Shown piece by piece: positions 42,865 through 47,645 of a stretch of DNA of 47,645 nucleotides. Source of the stretch: Basidiobolus meristosporus CBS 931.73 (Eukaryota > Basidiobolomycota > Basidiobolomycetes > Basidiobolales > Basidiobolaceae). The notes under the pieces are model-generated. The model saw nothing but the letters and a program-made list of their open reading frames with translations. It was not told the DNA's origin and did not search any database. Position numbers and translations under genes: made by a program. Location of the stretch: positions 1-47,645 of the forward strand of contig MCFE01000671.1 of assembly GCA_002104905.1 (NCBI GenBank), in the 5' to 3' direction. Every line of letters starts with the position of its first letter. The stretch's first letter is position 1.

Positions 42865-43185
42865 TGTTGTAAAAATTTGAAATCCCACCTCAATATTCAC
42901 CTAACTTAGTCACTTAGATCATTACCCTCCAGTCCTAGAAAATACAAACAAATTCCTTGTTGGGATTTACTTAGACTAACATGAAAATTCTCAAAGTTGT
43001 CCAAACGGCCCCAAACTTTGCACACATGTTCTTGGGACCTTCCTTAACCTATTCTATGTGTTTGTAATGCCAAGATTAGGTAAAAGTATAAATACTACTT
43101 TTACATTCAATAAATCATTAAGTGAAAACCACATATTCTACTTGTTCTCCCAATCACTTCCAATATCTCTAAGACTCTTACAACA
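42865..43185 (+). repeat. Copia-B4 5' LTR
   Basis: 321 bp, TGTTGTAAAAATTTG to GACTCTTACAACA. About 30 bp near 42975 are missing compared with the 349-bp form. It has a TATAAATACTAC box near 43088 and CAATAAATC. Confidence 0.9.
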
Positions 43186-43204
43186 GGCTATGAGCCCCAA
43201 GCTG
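43186..43204 (+). other. Copia-B4 primer-binding site
   Basis: GGCTATGAGCCCCAAGCTG, one change from the copy at 25921. It matches the initiator tRNA-Met anticodon arm. Confidence 0.78.
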
Positions 43205-43216
43205 TCACTCTCTGCA

Positions 43217-43828
43217 ATGTATACTACTGCTATTACTGGAATTTTTCCCTCTGCTGAAAAGCTGGATGAATCTAACTACCAAGTGTGGAAGGTGAAGATG
43301 AAGATGCTGCTACAAGAAAGAGGCCATTGGGATATTGTCATGGGAGAAGACTGCCCTCCTAAAAACATGGGAGAGGAAGCTTTGAGGTACCAGAAGAAAG
43401 AACAAAGTGCCTTTAACTGCATCTGCCTTAATGTCAAGGACAAATTGCTAATTCAATGCTCAAGAGCAAAAATAGCAAAGAATGCATGGAAGGAAATAGA
43501 AGACACCTACCAGTCATGTTCAGCAGCCAAGAAAATGTATCTGAGATGAAAATTCTTTACTACAAAGATGCAACCTGGAGAAGAAATGAAAAATCTAATT
43601 AACAGAATTACCCTGCTGGTAGATGAGATGGAATCTATGGGCATATCAACTACTGATGAGGATGTGCTAGTTACCATCCTGAATAGCCTGATAGACAAGT
43701 TTCAGGGCCTTGTATCAGCCCTAGAGTCCAGAACTGTAGATTTGACCTTAAATTATGTATATGGAGGGCTCCTGGATGAAGAGTTAAGAAATCAAGCGCC
43801 AATAAGAAGGAAGAAGAAAATGCTTTAA
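43217..43828 (+). pseudogene. Copia-B4 gag
   Basis: ATG at 43217 (MYTTAITGIFPSAEKLDESN) is the family start; open sequence upstream of it lies in the LTR. Copia-type gag (UBN2-like) helices: WKVKMKMLLQERGHWDIV and AWKEIEDTYQS. In-frame TGA at 43547-43549, then open again to 43828 in the same frame. Confidence 0.85.
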
Positions 43829-44597
43829 TAAGCAATGATAGCCAACAAAGGAGGTACCCAAGACCCTACAAAGGCAACCAAAACCTGTTTTGCAACTACT
43901 GCAAAAGGAAAGGACTCACATCAGACCGGTGTCTCAAAAAGAAAGATTATCAGCAAAAGAAGCCTGAATATGGAAATACTGCATCAACTGAAGATAGACT
44001 ATTCATATCTGCACAAAATATGACCACAAACAAAGATTCTCAGATGCTGTATATTGACTCTGGAGTATTTCAACACTTTACCCACCAAAAAGAACTTTTT
44101 ACCCAATATTAAGAAATTCTAATTAAGAAGGTTTTCATGGGTGACAATAAAACACTTGATGCAGTGGGAGAAGGAACTATCCAAGTAAACCTTAGAAGCA
44201 GTGAAGGAAGCCATACACTGACCTTTAAAGAAGTACTCTATATACCAGCAATAGCCAAGAACCTACTCTTTGTAAGCAAGGCCACAGCAGAAGGACTCAG
44301 TTTTGGTTTTGACAATCTGGATGCAGGATCACTGATCAAAATGGTGCTCATATTGCTTTGGGCATCAGGGATCAGAATCTACACAAGTTGACTTATATTC
44401 CATCATATTTGGAAGCCATTATAAGTAACTTAATGAAGTAACACCAAGGCTTTGGCACAGGAGATTTGGGCACATCAATTTTGATTATTTGCGCAAAATG
44501 ATCAAAGATCAGCTAATTTCTGCAGTGAAAATTAATCTCCCAGCTAAATTGGAGCACTGTGAAGCCTGCATATATGGGAAACCAGCCAGTCAACTGT
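43829..44597 (+). pseudogene. Copia-B4 nucleocapsid, protease, pre-integrase
   Basis: The zinc knuckle near 43888-43930 reads CNYCKRKGLTSDRC: the His ligand is Leu. The protease motif IDSGVFQHFTH lies near 44052. KEVLYIPAIAKNLLFVSKATAEGL is the typical protease C-terminal block. The HHCC region (RFGHI near 44465, HCEACIYGK near 44560) is intact. There are stops at 43826 and 44110 and shifts near 44325. Confidence 0.83.
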
Positions 44598-45637
44598 TCA
44601 AGAGCTCTGGGTTAGTCAAAACTAAGAAAAAATTAGATCTAATTCACTCAGATCTGAGTGGACCTATGCTAAATTTATCCTTAGGCGGGATGAAGTATTT
44701 GATCACTTTTATTGATGATTATACAAGATAGACATAGGTCTACTTCATGGAGAGAAAGGCAGAAGCTCTGTCTAAGTTCAGGGAGTTTAAAGCCATGGTG
44801 GAGAGAGAAACTGGTGAAAAAATCAAGAAAATATGCTCTGACAATGGTGGAGAATATACCTCGAAACTCTTCATCCACTTCTGCAAATTTCATGGGAAAA
44901 AGCAGGAGACTACTGTACCATACTCCGCACAGCAAAATGGAGCAGCAGAACAGGCTAACAGAGCAATAATTGATATGGCAAGATTTATGATCCATGATCA
45001 AAAATTATCCTATGATTTTTGGGCAGAATCAGTTGCCACTGCTCTATACCTTAAAAATAGGAGTAATAACAAAATACTTTGTGATTCTACTCCATTTGAA
45101 ACATGGTGTGGATACAGACAAAGTGCGGAACATCTAAGAATATTTGGGTGTATAGCATATGCCAAAAAACTGGCCGGAAATCAGTCAAAATTTGAGCCAA
45201 AAAGTGTAAAATGCATATTTTTGGGCTACTGCAATGAGAGTAAGGCATACAGACTCTGCAATACCAAAGCAAAGAATCTGATCATGTCCAGGGATATGTT
45301 GTTCGATGAAAATCCAAAATTTTTACAAAATTTTACATCAGATGATGACAAAAATCTGATCTCAAGTCCACCAATTGTCAGGATTGAATCAGAGCAAAAT
45401 AATGAAACTTTTTTCACTCCAGAGGACTCTTCAACTGTGGCTCAGCCAGAATTGGTGCCCAGGAATATCCCAGAAGTGATCATTCCAGTATCAAATGCCC
45501 AGATATCCAATTGGACAAGAAATAGCCCAAATTACTATATCAATGAGGGTACAAACTTAGCCTATGCCTATTCAGTCCATATTAATGAATCCCAGACTGT
45601 AAAAGAGGCCCTAAATAACCCTCAGACAAAGTTTTGA
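44598..45637 (+). CDS. Copia-B4 integrase, mostly open (296 codons from 44747)
   Basis: LIHSDLSGPM has the first Asp, CSDNGGEYTSKLF the second, and QNGAAEQANRAIIDMARFM the Glu, so DDE is complete. Two TAG codons near 44727-44735 replace residues in the YTRxTxVYF stretch. The C-terminal part FLGYCNESKAYRL is normal. TGA at 45635-45637 stands where Trp is likely. Confidence 0.86.
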
Positions 45638-46440
45638 AGATTGGCAATGACTGAGGAATATCAGGCCCTGATGGAAAATCAAACTTGGGACTTGGTCAAA
45701 CTACCAAGCAACCAAAAATCAATTGGATGCAGATGGGTCTTCAAGACAAAACACAAGGCTGATGGTACAATTGAAAGATACAAAGCAAGACTTGTGGCTA
45801 AAGGATACTCTCAAACAAAAGGACTTGACTATACTGAGACCTTTGCACCGGTAGCCAAGTTTAATTCCATCAGATTAATATTGGCTATTGCAGCCAAATA
45901 TAAGTTTTTTATTCACCAAATGGATGTAAAAACTGCAATTTTGAATGGAGAACTTGATGAGGACATGTATATAGACCAGTCTGATGGGTTTGTTGACCAA
46001 GATAACCCCCATTTGGTCTGCAAGCTTAAAAAGTCACTATGTGGTCTCAAACAATCTCCAAGAGCCTGGAATTGCAAGATAGATTCTTATTTGGAATCTT
46101 TGAGTTTCAAAAGGAGTAATGTGGACTATAGTATATACTACAAGTCAGATAGAGCAAATCCAGTTCTATTAGTCTATATGTGGATGATCTTATTACAGCC
46201 ACCAATAATATAGAAACATTGGAAGAAACTAAATCCAGCCTATCTAAGGAGTTCAAAAAGTCCAATCTAAGAGAACTCAGTTCCTACTTAGGGAATAGGT
46301 TCTCCATAGACAGAAGTACCCAGACTATTACCCTCAATCAATCCAAGTATATTCAGGATACACTAAAGAAGTACCAAATTGAAGACTGCAAACTAGCAGC
46401 TACACCAATGGTGACAAACCTGAGCTTGGTCAAAACTTAA
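45638..46440 (+). pseudogene. Copia-B4 reverse transcriptase
   Basis: Open 45641-46213: GCRWVFKTKHKADGTIERYKARLVAKGYSQ, FAPVAKFNSIRLILAIAAKYKF and QMDVKTAILNGELDEDMYI. A 1-nt deletion just before the catalytic box (near 46172; B2 has GCTCTAT where B4 has GTCTAT) shifts the frame; in the new frame the box reads YVDDLI. It then stays open to 46440. Confidence 0.88.
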
Positions 46441-47167
46441 CTAAACCAAGAGAGCTTGTTGCCATCTGAAAGCCCGGACTTCTCTTATCATACTATATTG
46501 GCAGTCTGATGTATGTCATGCTTGGAACATGTCCAGATATCTCATATTCAGTGGGAGTTGTCAGCCAACATATTCAGAATTATGGATCTGATCATATTGC
46601 AGTAGTTAAGCGGATTTTTTAGATACCTAAAAGGAACTGCTGATATCTGCTGAAGATACACTTATAAGAACTCAGAAAAGAATCTTGGGGACATTCTGAT
46701 GCAGATTGGGGACAAAATTTGGAAGACAGAAGATCCACCACAGGATACACCTTTCTTTACTGTAAAGGGGCAATTTCATCAAATTCAAGAAAGCAACCAA
46801 CCATAGCACTTTCTACCACAGAGGCAGAGTACATGGCTGCCTGTGAAGCTATAAAAGAAGCAATGTGGTTAAGAAAGCTTTTTATAGATTTAGGCCTATG
46901 TCAAAAAATGCCTATTACTTTATTTCAAGATAATCAAGGATGTATACAATTAGGTAGAAATCCAACTTCTCATGCTAGAACCTAGCACATAGATGTTAGA
47001 CATCACTTTATATGTGAAGCTATAGAGAATAACCTAGTTAACTTAGCTGACTGTGCTACAGAAGTAGTGATTGTAGACAAATTTACCACTCCATTAGCTA
47101 GAGACAAGTTTGGATATCTTAGGTCAAATTTAGGCCTAGTCAGTATGAGCATTTAGCTGAGTGGGAG
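46441..47167 (+). pseudogene. Copia-B4 RNase H
   Basis: The 88-codon frame at 46719-46985 reads EDRRSTTGYTFLYCKGAIS, STTEAEYMAACEAIKEAMWLRKLF and FQDNQGCIQLGRNP. TAG at 46983 replaces Lys in HARTKHID. Indels occur near 46490 and 46615. The end QYEHLAEWE-like coding carries the purine tract GCTGAGTGGGAG. Confidence 0.85.
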
Positions 47168-47514
47168 TGATGTAAAAATTGGTAATTCCACCTAAATATT
47201 CATCTAACTTAGTCACTTATGTCATTACCTTCAAATCCTAGAGAATACTGACCAAATTCCTTGTCAGGATTTACTTGGAATATTTTCACCAAAATACCAG
47301 GTGCCCAGAATATGAGAATTCTCAGAGTTGTCCAAACAGCCCCAAACTTTGCACACATATTCTTGGGACCTTCCTTAGTCAATTCTACATGTTTGTTATG
47401 CCAAGACCGTGTAAAAGTATAAATACTACTTTTACATTCAATAAATCATTGAGTGAAACACATAATCTACATGTACTCCCAATTACTTCCAATATCTCCA
47501 AAGTTCTTACAACA
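47168..47514 (+). repeat. Copia-B4 3' LTR
   Basis: 347 bp, TGATGTAAAAATTGG to GTTCTTACAACA. It lacks the deletion seen in the 5' LTR. Confidence 0.9.
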
Positions 47515-47645
47515 CAAATCTCCCAGGCTAGAGCATTGGTACTTCCTCATTTAAGCTACTTATATTAGCTTCCAGATATGAAGGAGTATAAGTCAAATTG
47601 TACAGATTCTGAGCTCTAATACCCAAAGCAATATGAGCATCATCT
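47515..47645 (-). pseudogene. Copia-B-type protease to pre-integrase fragment
   Basis: The minus strand matches 44340-44475 of B4 (GCTCATATTGCTTTGGG to GGAGATTTG). It runs off the right edge. It is the host of the 3' LTR just to its left. Confidence 0.72.

Larger units (their letters stand above)
42865..47514 (+). mobile_element. Copia-B4, most complete B-family element
   Basis: 5' LTR 42865-43185, full gag-pol order, 3' LTR 47168-47514. The left flank (TTTAC) is Copia-A2; the right flank (CAAAT) is another B copy, so there is no target duplication. Roughly ten disabling changes are visible, mostly single substitutions to stops. Confidence 0.9.

Noticed and set aside
1-47645. Host genes, tRNA or rRNA genes, bacterial operons
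   Set aside because: Every stretch above about 300 bp could be assigned to an element. The tRNA-like matches are primer sites next to LTRs.

Overview
The window is eukaryotic DNA made almost entirely of transposable elements. I found no host gene, rRNA, tRNA or CRISPR array. Short LTRs (about 350-590 bp), Ty1/copia elements with a half-tRNA primer site, Ty3/gypsy elements (one with a chromodomain remnant) and PIF/Harbinger transposons with TWA-type target sites fit a repeat-rich filamentous fungus. That guess is weak; the repeat content itself is clear. Most reading frames are broken by stops, frameshifts and deletions.

The layout is best read as nests. Element names are mine. Left nest: a minus-strand copia gag (Copia-B0, 1-652 and 15798-16031) holds Copia-A1 (658-15792, target duplication GTAAT). 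Copia-A1 holds Gypsy-1 (2491-12930, minus, duplication AATAC). Gypsy-1 holds Harbinger-1 (4980-9189) in its integrase, and Harbinger-1 holds a solo LTR (6486-7289, duplication CCGG). A second, truncated solo LTR (9309-9810) and a Harbinger-derived MITE (12531-12741) also sit inside Gypsy-1.

Middle: a plus-strand copia LTR (Copia-C) is split by Copia-B1 (16208-22239, minus, duplication TTGTA). Inside B1 lie a second truncated B element (17021-18856) and Harbinger-2 (18861-21939). A fused minus-strand RNase H scrap follows (22426-23060). Next comes Copia-E, whose LTR (23106-25920) is split by the old Harbinger-3 (23377-25845).

Right nest: the Copia-E gag is cut by Gypsy-2 (26377-28995, minus, chromodomain remnant). 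Copia-A2 (28996-31310 and 41612-42864) lies against Gypsy-2. A2 holds a Gypsy-3 composite (31311-41611): an outer minus copy with an inner plus copy (32290-36274). The outer LTR holds Copia-A3 (37211-41405, duplication GATGA). A2 is then cut by Copia-B4 (42865-47514), which abuts a minus-strand copia scrap at the window end.

No element looks autonomous. The most interesting signals are: an unrecognised second Harbinger protein of about 420 codons with a stop shared by two copies but absent from the third; hairpin-forming starts on three unrelated LTR families; an extra coding region after the Gypsy-1 integrase; and a patch of near identity between otherwise diverged copia copies.
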